This document shows positions 49,423-59,715 of a stretch of 64,000 nucleotides of DNA, in pieces (positions within the stretch are counted from its first letter, which is position 1; each line of letters starts with the position of its first letter). Below the pieces are notes generated by a model. The model saw nothing but the letters and a program-made list of their open reading frames with translations. It was not told the origin of the DNA and made no database searches. Position numbers and translations under genes: made by a program. The stretch is from Chamaecrista fasciculata (lineage: Eukaryota; Streptophyta; Magnoliopsida; Fabales; Fabaceae): positions 62,001 to 126,000 of the forward strand of contig QANZ01056500.1 of assembly GCA_003254925.1 (NCBI GenBank), given 5' to 3'.

Positions 49423-49799
49423 GGCAAAAGTACACATTTAGTCTCTAAACTTTACATCTGCTGTCAATTTCGTCCCAATCTTTTTTTGCTGTTAATTTTG
49501 TCCCCAATCTTTCATATTTTTGTCAATTTTGTCATTTGCTCTTACTTTAGTCAAATATTAACGACATAATCTATATAGCTAACGATATATAATATAAAAT
49601 TGATAGAAAAAGAAATTTAAATCCTAACTCACATTGAAAAACAGGATACAGTCTGTCTTTTAATTTATTAAAAGAAGTTAGTAAAATGATAAAATTGACG
49701 AAAATGTGAAAGATTGGAGACGAAATTGATAGCAAAAAAAGATTGAGGACGAAATTGACAACTGGTGTAAAGTTTAGGGACGAAATGGGTGCTTTTGCC
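49423..49799. mobile_element. 377-bp palindromic MULE-like MITE
   Basis: It starts GGCAAAAGTACACATTTAGTC and ends with GACGAAATGGGTGCTTTTGCC, an inverted match. The inner TGTCAATTTCGTCC blocks are also inverted. The perfect 9-bp duplication TTAACTAAT lies at 49414-49422 and 49800-49808. The GGCAAAA terminus also occurs in the inner arms of the element at 8045-9376. Confidence 0.8.
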
Positions 49800-49984
49800 T
49801 TAACTAATTAATTAATCAATCAATCATGAGGTTAATCTAGTTCTTAATCGGTTTCAAATTTCATGTAATATCTTAGATTAACAACGAATCTATTTACAAA
49901 TTACTGTTAATCTGTCCAAATATCATGATACAAAACTGCCCTTCTAAACTAAGGCAGGGTTGTTTTCTACTTCTACAATTGTCT

Positions 49985-52778
49985 CTATATGCCCACTGAA
50001 ATAGTCATCGAATCTGTCCAAATTTCATCCACGTCGCAGACCTTGGAATTTGGCGCCACCTTCTTCGTCTTCTTCCTCTTCCCTGTAATTCTCTGTTGTT
50101 GCACCACCAACACTGACGCCTTCGTGATAACATCCTGTGCAGATAACATATCCCCCATAACTCCAAGCTCTGGATGCTCACTCCATTCTTCAAGCCCTTT
50201 TAGCAGCGTACATTCCTTATGCTCCCTCCCCACTATCACCAAATCAAAGTACTCTATCATTTTCTTCATCACCGATGACATTTCTTCCCCATCTCTCACC
50301 ACCTCTTCTATTATCTCAAATCTCTCGTTTCCCGCATTCACATTCCTATACTCATCAACCACATCGCTCTCTCTCTTTCTCTCTTTCGAATTTTCCTCTC
50401 CAAATGGCAAAAACCTAACCACCGTTGTCACTACTTTCTCATGCCTCGCCATTCGAGATCCGTACGCTAAAGCCTCTGCGTCATCTGCTCCGCAAACGAA
50501 AAACACCACCACTTGATACGCTGATTTTGAAGTTAACAAAGACGGCGAGCCACTCAAGATTCCCCTATCAATGAGGATCGCCACAGAACATGGCGCTTTA
50601 TCGAGCACTCTCAAGTTGATTCCTCGTGCGGCTGTGTTTATTATCTCAACTCCACCGTCTATTTCCCACTGCTTGTGAAACGGCATGATCAGAATCGTAG
50701 CTCTCCGATCGAACGCGATCCGGCAAATGTCGTCGTCGACAGTGTCGAAATTGGAGATTGAAGTGAAAGATTGAACGGCGGCACGACCTTCGTTGTGAAG
50801 CTCGAATTGCTTCAAGGCATTGTCGATGTGGTTGGAGTTGGATGATGAGGTTGAATTTAGGGTTTCGTGGGTTTGGTGAGCCATGAGAAGCGGTCTTGCT
50901 CTTCCTTCCAGCTCAACTAGGGTGAGTGCTATCACTTGAATTGGACTCTCTATTGTTGCACAGGATGCCTCTAATAAACTGATGATTGTATGCACGTTTT
51001 CATTGTTATGGAAACACACCATCACTCGTAGGTCTGATTCTCGCTTGCTATGTTGAATGCTACTCCCTTTCAATGCAAAATATTGATCTGAAGGGTCATA
51101 TAAATGTCTTATCATTGGTGTTATCACTGCAGTTACTATTATCACCGAGATCACTACCAAAGCAAACTCCTGATCTGAAAATAGCTGCCATGGACAACAT
51201 AAATCATTCATGTCAGTATCTTTTTCATCCTTGAACTAGAAGCTCTGTTATAATTTATCTACACTGTTATAATTCATAGGTGCATTATCATTGATTATTA
51301 TGTCAGATTATACCTCGCCTCTCTTCCAGAAATTGTAAATGACAAGCTCTGCTACTCCTCTAGCATTGAGAATGAGGCCGATCACGTAGCATTCTCTCAT
51401 TGGAATGTCACTGAAAAACCCTGGTAACATAACAGCACCGATCTTCACGATACAGGAGAAGAAAACGACGAGCCCCACAATCCACAAGGACTGAAAGGTG
51501 ATCTTGTAGAGATTGGTTTGAAGGCCACTTGCAGCCAGAAATACTGGATAGAACAACACAACAATGATGGTCTCCAATCTAGTTATCAAAGTTGATCCTA
51601 TAGGAGGTCCATCTGGAACAGCCAGCCCCAAAATCAATGGCCCTATAATGTAATGCTGCCCAAGAACTTCACTTATAAGCCCGGTGATCAACACAAATGT
51701 AAGTACAGACATTATGAACATCTCATTAACTTGATTCCCAGTTTTTGAGCGACTAAGCAGCCAAATAATCGTTGGCCTGATTATATACACAATTGCCCAG
51801 AAAAATGCAGCTGCACATAGAAGAATCCACAGTAGTGTCAAGAAATTACCAGTGATGTTTTCCATTATAGCGAAGACAACCACTGTGAAGACAAGGCCTA
51901 TGCAATCAGTAACCATAGATGCAGACAAGGCAAGACGGCCTATGTCAGAGTTTAGGATCTTAAGCTCTGTTAGGAGACAACATATGACAGGGAACGCAGT
52001 TAAGCATTGTGAGGCTGCTATGAAAGGGAGACATCTTGCGAGGCTGATATCCATAGCAACAAAATTTCTCAAGATGATGGAGAATATAAGTGGGAGTCCC
52101 AGTGTGAAGAAGAATACAGAAATGCCTACAGCGATGGCTTTTCTCTCTGTTTTCAACAACATGACAGGATCCATCTTCACGCCCACGAGGAAGAATAAGA
52201 ACATCACGCCAAATGCTCCAGATGTGTCAATGATTATAGTGGAATTTGCAGGGAACAAGACATTCGGCAACAAATTGTTGTGCCCCAGAACTGATGGCCC
52301 AAAAATTAATCCGCCCTGCATAACAATAGCATCCATCATTTCTTTCATTTACATATGCCATACATATATAATTCACATTTGCTTGTAATTGTTATAGCTG
52401 CTACTACATCAAGGAAATATTTTTTATTAACAATGACATTGTTGTTATCATGAGAATTAAAAACTAACCCCTTCTTTTCCTTTCCTTTTTTCACAATTAT
52501 AATGTTTAAAACAAGGCATTAGAGTAAATATATTGAAGATGACAGAGGAAAGGATTATAATTGTGAAATCTTACAAGAATCTGGGATACAATGGTGGATT
52601 GACCAAGAGGTCTAAGAAGTAGATTGATGCATTGTGTAACGAAGGCTACCAAAGAGGTCTGCAAAAAGAAGAGGGAGGTAGGAGAATATATAGGGTTCCC
52701 TGTGTTCCAGAAATCTTTCTTGTCAACATAAAAGTGGGGATTTTGGCATACTATTGTTGTACTGTTTTGAGAAGCCAT
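49985..52778 (-). CDS. CHX-type cation/H+ exchanger (CPA2 family), 801 aa
   Basis: Three exons on the minus strand: 52575-52778, 51314-52315 and 49985-51184, GT-AG and in phase. The start MASQNSTTIVC is chosen over an in-frame upstream Met at 52817 because it fits the family N-terminus. Exons 1 and 2 give about a dozen membrane spans of a Na+/H+ exchanger fold, including GGLIFGPSVLG, FLFFLVGVKMDP, SASMVTDCIGL (the membrane-buried Asp) and ILNARGVAELV. Exon 3 gives the long hydrophilic tail with two nucleotide-binding-like halves (RVMVCFHNNENV and VVVFFVCGADDAEALAYGSRMA). CHX proteins move K+ or Na+ against H+ at endomembranes or the plasma membrane, often in pollen or guard cells. The sequence is near the CHX14/15 group, but I cannot fix the number. 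Confidence 0.92.
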
Positions 52779-54184
52779 GCCAATGCAAATCAATGAGGGA
52801 AAACAAGACAAAATCAAACAGGATCGAATGTGTATGCTCTTGGTTTAATTGATATTCATGACTGTACTAATTATTCTTCAGAAAAAGATAACAAGGAGAA
52901 GGAGGAAGAAGAAGAAGAAGAAGAAGAAGAAGAAGAGGAAGAGGAAGAGAAAGAGGGAGGAGAAAGAAAAGCTGCATAGTAAGGAAGCGTAGGGGTGAGA
53001 TAGAATGAGAAGCTACCCTCATATTATGGATTTGATATCATATTTAACGCTTCGCCTTCAACTATAAATATATAAAGGTGGTCATATATATAGCAGCCTC
53101 TCACTCTCTTGCTTCAAGTCAACCAATCAAGACTAAATATTTGTCCTATTTCGACTATATTCCATTAACTCCTATATTTTCTGTTAAAAATCCACCGCTA
53201 CTATCTACTCTTATCTTATCTGTTTTCAAAAAGATATTTTAATATTCTTCTATTATTGATGTTTATTACAGGAATGATATTTTATTGAATTATGATTGGA
53301 AAATATCTCTTTTCTCTTTCCAGGACCAGTAGAAAAGTATTTACTATACATTAACAGTTGGATTTGGATTTTTTTTCACATAAAAAAAAGTCTCAACATA
53401 ACTGCCATATATATATATATATCTAGTAAGGTGTAGACTGTAATTTTGGCCAAAAAAAAGGTGTAGACTGTAATATACAAACATAATTTTAGTATGACTG
53501 AAATTATTTAGGTAAAATAAATAATTTAAAACAAATCAAAATTTGTTATCATCATCTGCTCATTGAATAAATCGGTTGAGTCCAAGTACTTTAGAAACAG
53601 TAACGCAACTATACATTTTTTTTGTTACTAATTTTTCTTTTATTATACTTAAAAAATGTTTACTTTCATTTAAAATTAAACTAAGCAATTTTTATGACAT
53701 TTTATATTATACATGCAATCATATGGGAGAACTTTATGAAAATATATTATATTTTTGCCTATATGTATATATTTTTTTATTTTTCTATAATATTATATTG
53801 AAAAAGTCTGGATGATCCTATTTAAGAAGTGAAAACTATAAATTTTTTTAGTTATCAATTCAATTTTTTGTTTTCTTAATTTCTCATGTACTTTAACTAA
53901 GGGTAGGACATTAGGAAATAAAATAAGAATTTTTAAAATTAATGTAATTTAGTTGGGAATATAATAATTGTAGTTGGTGTGAAAGTGAGTGTCTGAGTGA
54001 CTGTGTGGGGCACATTGAGGATGAGATGAACCAGACATGACGTGTAATGTAACCATGTCTGATTGGATTAGGATAAAACTTCAAGAGTCACTATCTCTTC
54101 ACACCCCGTGTTATCTATTTTATTTCTTTTTCTGTCTCCTTTAAAACATTTTAAAATTGAAAAGATTCTCTTCATTTCTTTTTT
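52779..54184. other. CHX upstream region and spacer
   Basis: A (GAA)n/(GAG)n purine tract at about 52890-52965 lies 110-190 bp upstream of the CHX start and probably falls in its leader or promoter. The rest is AT-rich with no supported gene. Confidence 0.5.
52890..52965. repeat. GAA/GAG microsatellite
   Basis: About nine GAA units are followed by GAG and AGGAAG units. On the CHX strand it reads as a CT-rich tract, a common feature of plant 5' leaders. Confidence 0.85.
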
Positions 54185-54593
54185 GGGTAAATTCCACTTT
54201 GGTACCTTGTCCTATTGATCAGTTTCACTTTGGTACCCTGTTCTTTTAAAAGTGACACTTTGGTACTCTGTACTTTAAACTATTACCAGTTTGGTACCCA
54301 ATTTTAACTTTCTGTTAAACTTAACAGCATAAAGTCACATGAGATGCACATGTACACTAAAAACAACAACCCAAAATTTTCTCTCATAATTCAAGATTCA
54401 AATATAACTCCAAACCATTTTTCTCTTACTGTTCATCGTCCTCCTTCAAACCCAGGCTCCAAACCATTCAAGATTCAAATATAACGCCTTCTCCATTTGA
54501 CGGGTGCATTCTTCATTCTTCAACCTTCAAAGTACTCTCTATTTGTACTTTCCTTTCGTTCCTCCCTACCCTATTACGCCTTCTCTTCTCTGA

Positions 54594-54911
54594 TTGATTT
54601 CCCTAATAATGGGTCAGTCTCCCTTTGCTGCCGCCTCGCCGGACCTCGATCGCCGGCAAGCCTCTCTCAACAATCGTTTCACTTACCCTTACTTGGTTCC
54701 CAGTTTACCTTTAGGGTCATCAAATAGCGATTTGGGTTTCATCGAGAACTCGAATCTGGACCATGACTACACTTCGGATCTCCCCGATGATTGCCTGGCA
54801 GGTGTTTTTCAGTTTCTTAGTTTCGTTGATCGGAAACGCTGCTCCCTCATCTACAAACGATGGATGCGCGTCGACGGTCAGACCCGTAACCGACTTTCCC
54901 TAAATGCTTAA
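54594..54911 (+). pseudogene. Captured F-box gene fragment (VFB/SKIP2-type), left arm
   Basis: The translation includes MGQSPFAAASPDLDRRQ, then HDYTSDLPDDCLAGVFQFL, DRKRCSLIYKRW and VDGQTRNRLSLNA. This is the N-terminal part and F-box of the VIER F-BOX/SKIP2 family of SCF ubiquitin-ligase receptors. The leucine-rich repeats that should follow are absent, and the frame ends just after the F-box at LSLNA. So it is a fragment and no working gene. It lies wholly inside the palindromic element. Confidence 0.8.
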
Positions 54912-55083
54912 GCGGATTTAACAGCATAAAGTCACATGAGATGCACATGTACACTAAAAACAACAACCCAAAATTTTTGAATCTTGAGTTATATTTGAAT
55001 CTTGAATTATGAGAGAAAAATTTTGGGTTGTTGTTTTTAGTGTACATGTGCATCTCATGTGACTTTATGCTGTTAAGTTCCGC

Positions 55084-55401
55084 TTAAGCATTTAGGGAAA
55101 GTTGGTTACGGGTCTGACCGTCGACGCGCATCCACCGTTTGTAGATGAGGGAGCAGCGTTTCCGATCGACGAAACTAAGAAACTGAAAAACACCTGCCAG
55201 GCAATCATCGGGGAGATCCGAAGTGTAGTCATGGTCCAGATTCGAGTTCTCGATGAAACCCAAATCGCTATTTGATGACCCTAAAGGTAAACTGGGAACC
55301 AAGTAAGGGTAAGTGAAACGATTGTTGAGAAAGGCTTGCCGGCGATCGAGGTCCGGCGAGGCGACGACGAAGGGAGACTGACCCATTATTAGGGAAATCA
55401 A
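55084..55401 (-). pseudogene. Captured F-box gene fragment (VFB/SKIP2-type), right arm inverted copy
   Basis: Same 105-codon fragment as the left-arm copy, on the opposite strand, with changes such as Ala-Ala to Val-Val near residue 12, Ser to Phe near 24 and Arg to Gln near 100. The high identity of the arms suggests a recent inverted duplication or continuing gene conversion. Confidence 0.8.
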
Positions 55402-56156
55402 TCAGAGAAGAGAAGGCGTAGTAGGGTAGGGAGGAACGAAAGGAAAGTACAAATAGAGAGTACTTTGAAGGTTGAAGAATAAAGAATGAACCCGTCAAAT
55501 GGAGAAGGCGTTATATTTGAATCTTGAATGGTTTGGAGCCTGGGTTTGAAGGAGGACGATGAACAGTAAGAGAAAAATGGTTTGGAGTTATATTTGAATC
55601 TTGAATTATGAGAGAAAAATTTTGGGTTGTTGTTTTTAGTGTACATGTGCATCTCATGTGACTTTATGCTGTTAAGTTTAACAGAAAGTTAAAAATGGGT
55701 ACCAAACTGGTAATAATTTAAAGTACAGGGTACCAAAGTGTCACTTTTAAAAGAATAGGGTACCAAAATGGAACTGGTCAATAAGATAGGGTACCAAAGT
55801 GGAATTTACCCTTTCTTTTTACTTTTCAATTTTTTACTATTATATAATAGTTTACTTATTGTTTTGTTTGTCAAAGTGTAAATTTGCTCTCATATCTTTT
55901 ACTCAGTTTCTAATTTAACCCTGTATCTTTTTTTAATGCATTTTTGATCCCATATCTTTACAAAAGGTCCTAATTTAGTCTCATTTCATTTTTGGTTAGG
56001 TTGCAGAATTGGTCTCATTTCTTTATAAAAAGATCAATCGTTGATTGATATTTTTACAAAGATATGAGACAACTTCTGCACTTAACTCAAAGATATATAA
56101 GACCAATTCTACAATGGACTCAAATATATGGGACCAAATCTGTAACAAAAAAAATT

Positions 56157-56596
56157 GGGTAAATTACACTTTGGTACCTTGTGGTTTGACCCTATTTCAC
56201 TTTGATACTTTGTGGTTTGAAACTTGACACTTTGGTACCCTATGGTATTCTCCATTAACACTTTGGTACTCTTTGGAGCTATTTTGTAATTTTAACCATA
56301 ATAAATTTTGCAAAAATTACAAATTGACCCCAATTTTTTTTAAAATTTTTCATTTTAGTCCCTAGATAATTTTGGTACTCTTTGGAGCTATTTTCATTTT
56401 GTAATTTTTTGAAATTTTTTTGGGGTCAATATGTAATTTTTGCAAAATTTATTATGATTAAAATTACAAAATAGCTCTAAAGGGTACCAAAGTGTTAATG
56501 GAGAATACCACATGGTACCAAAGTGTCAGGTTTCAAACCACAGGGTACCAAAGTGAAATAGGGTCAAACCATAGGATACCAAAGTGTAATTTACCC
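56157..56596. mobile_element. 440-bp palindromic MULE-like MITE (GGTACC-rich arms), copy 2
   Basis: Same structure and termini as 8158-8587 (GGGTAAATTACACTTTGG to the inverse at 56596), with more divergence. Flanks are A-rich (AAAAAAATT left, AAAAAATAT right), so the 9-bp duplication is only approximate. It is inserted in the outer element 55870-57085. Confidence 0.75.
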
Positions 56597-56696
56597 AAAA
56601 AATATATGGAATCAAAGTGGGACCTGACCTAAAGACCTAAAATGTAACAAAGAAGATATAGGACCAAATTGNTAGTTTTACCCCAAACTTTAAAAA

Positions 56697-56866
56697 GAAG
56701 GCTGAAAAAAAAATCTGACCGGTCGACCGGGTGGACCCGGTTTTGGGCCGGTTTTTCCCGGTCCAATCCGGTCCAACCCCAAATCCGGTTCTTTGGGTTG
56801 AACCAGGCCGCTTTCCACTTCGGCTCCCGGTCCAACCGGCCGGTCCGGTCCGGGTTCAACAACACT
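56697..56866. repeat. CCGGT/ACCGG-rich segment
   Basis: Dense CCGGTCC and GGACCGG motifs (for example GGCCGGTCCGGTCCGGG near 56837) end in TTCAACAACACTG. A CAGTG-type end with such motifs is common in non-autonomous hAT-like elements of plants. Only one end is evident, and it directly abuts duplicated MITE sequence. Confidence 0.35.
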
Positions 56867-57214
56867 GTGGAGAATACCACATAGTACCAAAGTGTTAGGT
56901 TTCAAACCACAGGGTACCAAAGTGAAATAGGGTCAAACCATAGGATACCAAAGTGTAATTTACCCAAAAAAATATATGGAATCAAATTGGGACCTGACCT
57001 AAAGACCTAAAATGTAACAAAAAAAAGATATAGGACCAAATTGAGAGCTGAACAAAAGATATGAGACGAAATTTGCAATTTGGCCTCTTTTGTTTGTAAC
57101 AATGGGATTAGGCCCACAGTGTAAAACAAACAAGAAACAGTGGGCTTCCAAAACCCATTGGGTCACTTTTGTAATAACGCTAAACTCCGTGTCCGTTTTA
57201 CTCCTTCCATCCCT

Positions 57215-57222
57215 TATAAATA
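57215..57222 (+). promoter_or_regulatory. TATA box of the ERD15-like gene
   Basis: TATAAATA lies 81 bp before the start codon at 57303. The expected transcription start is near 57247. The promoter is squeezed to under 220 bp by the MITE cluster ending at 57085. Confidence 0.6.
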
Positions 57223-57302
57223 TCACCGTTTTCTGGATAAGTATGACACTATTATCAGTACTATTTACTACCTCATCATCCAAAGAAAGAAAGCAATCAG
57301 CC

Positions 57303-57762
57303 ATGGAAGTAATATCTTCTCTGAATCCAAACGCTCCGTTGTTCGTGCCGATGGCGTTTCGGTGTGTGGAGGATTTTTCCGATCAATGGTGGGATCTCGT
57401 TCATTCTTCCCCTTGGTTTCGCGATTACTGGCTCCGTGAGTGCTTTCAAGATCCCCAATTTGACGCCGACCAAGATTCCTTCTTTATCGACCACTTTCAC
57501 TCTTACTTGCATCCTCGTGAGTTTTTCTTCTTCCCCACTTCTGTTTTTCTCTCATTCTTTGCTTTTTTTCTTTTTTTAACTCGTTCTTTTTGCAGTTGGA
57601 GAGGAAGAAGATGAAGAAGAGTGTGGGAGGGATTTGGTGTCAATGGGAGCCTTAAAATGGCATGGAGGTTTGGTTAAGGCAGAGGCACCAAGGTATGCTC
57701 AGAAAGCTCCCAAGATTGTGAAGTCAAGAGTGACTCCAAGGACGATTCAGCAGCCGAGGTAG
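57303..57762 (+). CDS. ERD15: ERD15/CID-type protein with PAM2 motif, 126 aa
   Basis: Two exons, 57303-57516 and 57596-57762 (GT-AG, phase 1). The N-terminus [20 protein letters not shown] is a textbook PAM2 motif, which binds the MLLE domain of poly(A)-binding protein. [23 protein letters not shown] and an acidic EEEEDEEEC stretch follow. The tail ends [12 protein letters not shown]. This matches EARLY RESPONSIVE TO DEHYDRATION 15 and related CID proteins, small acidic regulators of ABA and stress responses, cytosolic or nuclear. The first Met is chosen because PAM2 follows at once. Confidence 0.9.
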
Positions 57763-58076
57763 ACTCAGTGACTCACCCTGTTTCGATGACAAAGCTCTCT
57801 GTTTAAATATGCCTTTTTTTTTTTCTTCTTTTTTCTCACTGCCCTTGTTGTGTAAATTCAGTTTAACCTTCAATAAACTCACTAGTTTGATCATCCCTCG
57901 CACATAAATAAAAAAAAGGAACTTTCTTTTTTGTTAGAGATCTATGCTCATACTCTGAGACTGTTGAAGGTTGTGAAGTATTACAAAAAAACACTAGTGA
58001 CTTCATAGTTTATTTGTATATTTATAATTACAAGACTTGTGTTGTAGAGTGAAGAAAAAGTCACATAGATCAGCAA
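57763..58076. other. Convergent 3' flanks
   Basis: Spacer between the convergent ERD15-like and metal chaperone genes. It is T-rich near 57812-57835 and no gene is seen. Confidence 0.5.
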
Positions 58077-58469
58077 TTAACTGATTTGAGATAATTGGTC
58101 CCAGGAGGTTGCATTCTTTCCGATCTTCTGAAGTACTCTAATGACTTGTTCTGTTGTGACATTTCCTGTAACGATGACCTTGTTTAGCGGTATGTCCACG
58201 TTGTAGGTTTCAATGTCTGCAAAACCGGGAATTTAAAATTGTTCAATTAACTAAAATGAGTTCACATCAACAGTAAAATGTCATTAACTAACTAGCGCAT
58301 ACCTTCTATCTTCTTGATGGCCTTGAGGATTTTCTTGATGCAGTCATCACAGTGCAAACCCACTTTCACTTCCACCACCTAGTGACACAAGAACAGAATG
58401 AGATAGTAATAATAAAAATCAAAGAGCGAAAGAGGGTTGTGAATTGTGATGAGCACTTACATTTGTCAT
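58077..58469 (-). CDS. Small heavy-metal-associated (HMA) protein, ATX1-like, 74 aa
   Basis: Three exons on the minus strand: 58461-58469 (only MTN), 58303-58378 and 58077-58216, all GT-AG and in phase. It is too fragmented to show as a long open frame. The protein reads MTNVVEVKVGLHCDDCIKK and later KIEDIETYNVDIPLNKVIVTGNVTTEQVI. It is one complete HMA fold with the metal-binding pair in HCDDC (Cys-x-x-Cys) near residues 12-15. Such single-domain proteins act as copper or other metal chaperones in the cytosol. There is no C-terminal CaaX box, so it is not a typical HIPP. A TATA-like TATAAAA on the minus strand lies at 58611-58617. Confidence 0.88.
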
Positions 58470-58619
58470 TGCGAAAGATGAAAGCAATGGAAAGCAGAAG
58501 AGGAGCAAAATCTGAGTGAAATTGGTAGACACAAAGAAGTGACTAGAGGAAGAAGGGTTTAATAATGTTTTGGGGAAAACATGAAAGGGAACAATTTATG
58601 TAGAAAGGGGTTTTATAGT

Positions 58620-59285
58620 TTCAATGAACATTATGCATAAAGGTTTAAACTTGATTCTTTGGGATTTGGGAGTGATCAGTGGCCTCCACTAGGTGGAAAA
58701 GAGGGTTGGAAGCATGATGACAATGCCGGGTTTGGATTGAACAAGTGAAGAAAGATGCGTGAATGTGGACAAATCTATGAATTATTAAATTCACACCAAA
58801 TGGATTAAATAATGTAATGTGATAGTCCCTAGTGCATGTTTGGAACGCTCTCCAATACGCCACTCCCTGTGATTGCGGCTACTGTTTTCCATTAGAATTA
58901 TTACAATCATGCACCAATATCAGTAGAATTGAATAATATGTCTATTGGCTCAAAGTTAAAGATAAAGATGCAAATTCATGGGACTCAGAACTTGCGGAGT
59001 GGGTCTGTGAAAGTAAAAGCAAAAGCAAAAGCAAAAGCATATGCCTTCTTTATATAATAAAGATAACATAAATGTGAAAGCAGGTAAGCTGATTTGTGAA
59101 GAATTTGTACTGCTATAAACACCATTGAAGGCTTGCCGATTCTTTGTGAAACTGTCTCTTTTTTCTTCCAAGCTGCTTTAGATAATGCCAGACCCACGGA
59201 AAGAGTGAAAAAATGTGAATCAGCAAAACTGAAAAATCAAGTACAAAAATCTTAATTGTGCAAAAAATTTTCGGTGTAAATCTTT
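58620..59285. other. Spacer upstream of the metal chaperone
   Basis: No gene is seen. A short run of AAAGCA units lies near 59012-59038. Minus-strand open frames here overlap in two frames and contain Phe/Cys runs translated from that repeat. Confidence 0.5.
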
Positions 59286-59715
59286 GGGTAAATTACACTT
59301 TGGTACCCTGTGGTTTGACCCTATTTCACTTTGGTACCCTGTGGTTTGAAACTTGACACTTTGGTACCCTGTGGTATTCTCCATTAACACTTTGGTACCC
59401 TTTGGAGCTATTTTGTAATTTTAACCATAACAAATTTTGCAAAAATTACATATTGACCCCAAAAAATTTTCAAAAAATTACAAATAGGTCCCTGGATACA
59501 TATTATATAGGGACTAAAATGAAAAATTTAAAATTTTTTTGGGGTCAATATGTAATTTTTGTAAAATTTATTATGGTTAAAATTACAAAATAGCTCCAAA
59601 GGGTACCAAAGTGTTAATGGAGAATACCACAGGGTACCAAAGTGTCAAGTTTCAAATCACAGGGTACCAAAGTGAAATAGGGTCAAACCACAGGATACCA
59701 AAGTGTAATTTACCC
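59286..59715. mobile_element. 430-bp palindromic MULE-like MITE (GGTACC-rich arms), copy 3, inverted relative to copy 1
   Basis: Same length and near-identical sequence to 8158-8587, but the asymmetric centre (a 63-codon frame with identical translation) is on the opposite strand. Flanks TAAATCTTT (59277-59285) and TTAATCTTT (59716-59724) form a 9-bp duplication with one mismatch. Confidence 0.85.

Larger units (their letters stand above)
54185..55811. mobile_element. 1.6-kb palindromic MULE-like element carrying an F-box gene fragment in both arms
   Basis: Termini GGGTAAATTCCACTTTGGTACC and their inverse at 55811 match the MITE at 48873-49252. Flanking T-rich sequence allows a 9-bp duplication (TTTCTTTTT), but low complexity makes it uncertain. 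Inside, the left arm holds a coding-like fragment at 54594-54911 (plus) and the right arm its inverted copy at 55084-55401 (minus), differing by about four residues in 105. A 60-70-bp block (TTAACAGCATAAAGTCACATG onward) occurs four times: once at the outer side of each arm and once in each half of the centre. The spacer is only about 30-50 bp. This is a Pack-MULE-like capture within a near-perfect foldback. Confidence 0.8.
55870..57085. mobile_element. Palindromic MITE split by another MITE and a tandem duplication
   Basis: The outer left arm (GTCAAAGTGTAAATTTGCTC, CATATCTTTTACTCAG) pairs with the outer right arm (CTGAACAAAAGATATGAGACG, AAATTTGCAATTTGGCC). This is the family of 18232-18641. 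It contains the 440-bp element at 56157-56596, followed by a second copy of that element's right end plus its flank (about 56867-57055 repeats 56503-56690). A CCGGT-rich segment and an N (56672) lie between the copies. Confidence 0.55.

Noticed and set aside
52779-52817. Upstream in-frame Met of the CHX gene (MILSCFPSLICIG)
   Set aside because: The family N-terminus begins close to the first membrane span and the second Met gives the usual spacing. The upstream part is probably leader, though it cannot be fully excluded.
54497-54727. 76-codon frame overlapping the F-box fragment, mirrored at 55268-55498
   Set aside because: It is an alternative frame of the captured F-box sequence, with no family match.
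57090-57614. 174-codon open frame starting upstream of the ERD15-like gene
   Set aside because: It is in frame with ERD15, but its N-terminal extension covers the TATA box and leader, and its end reads through the intron. The PAM2 start at 57303 fits the family.
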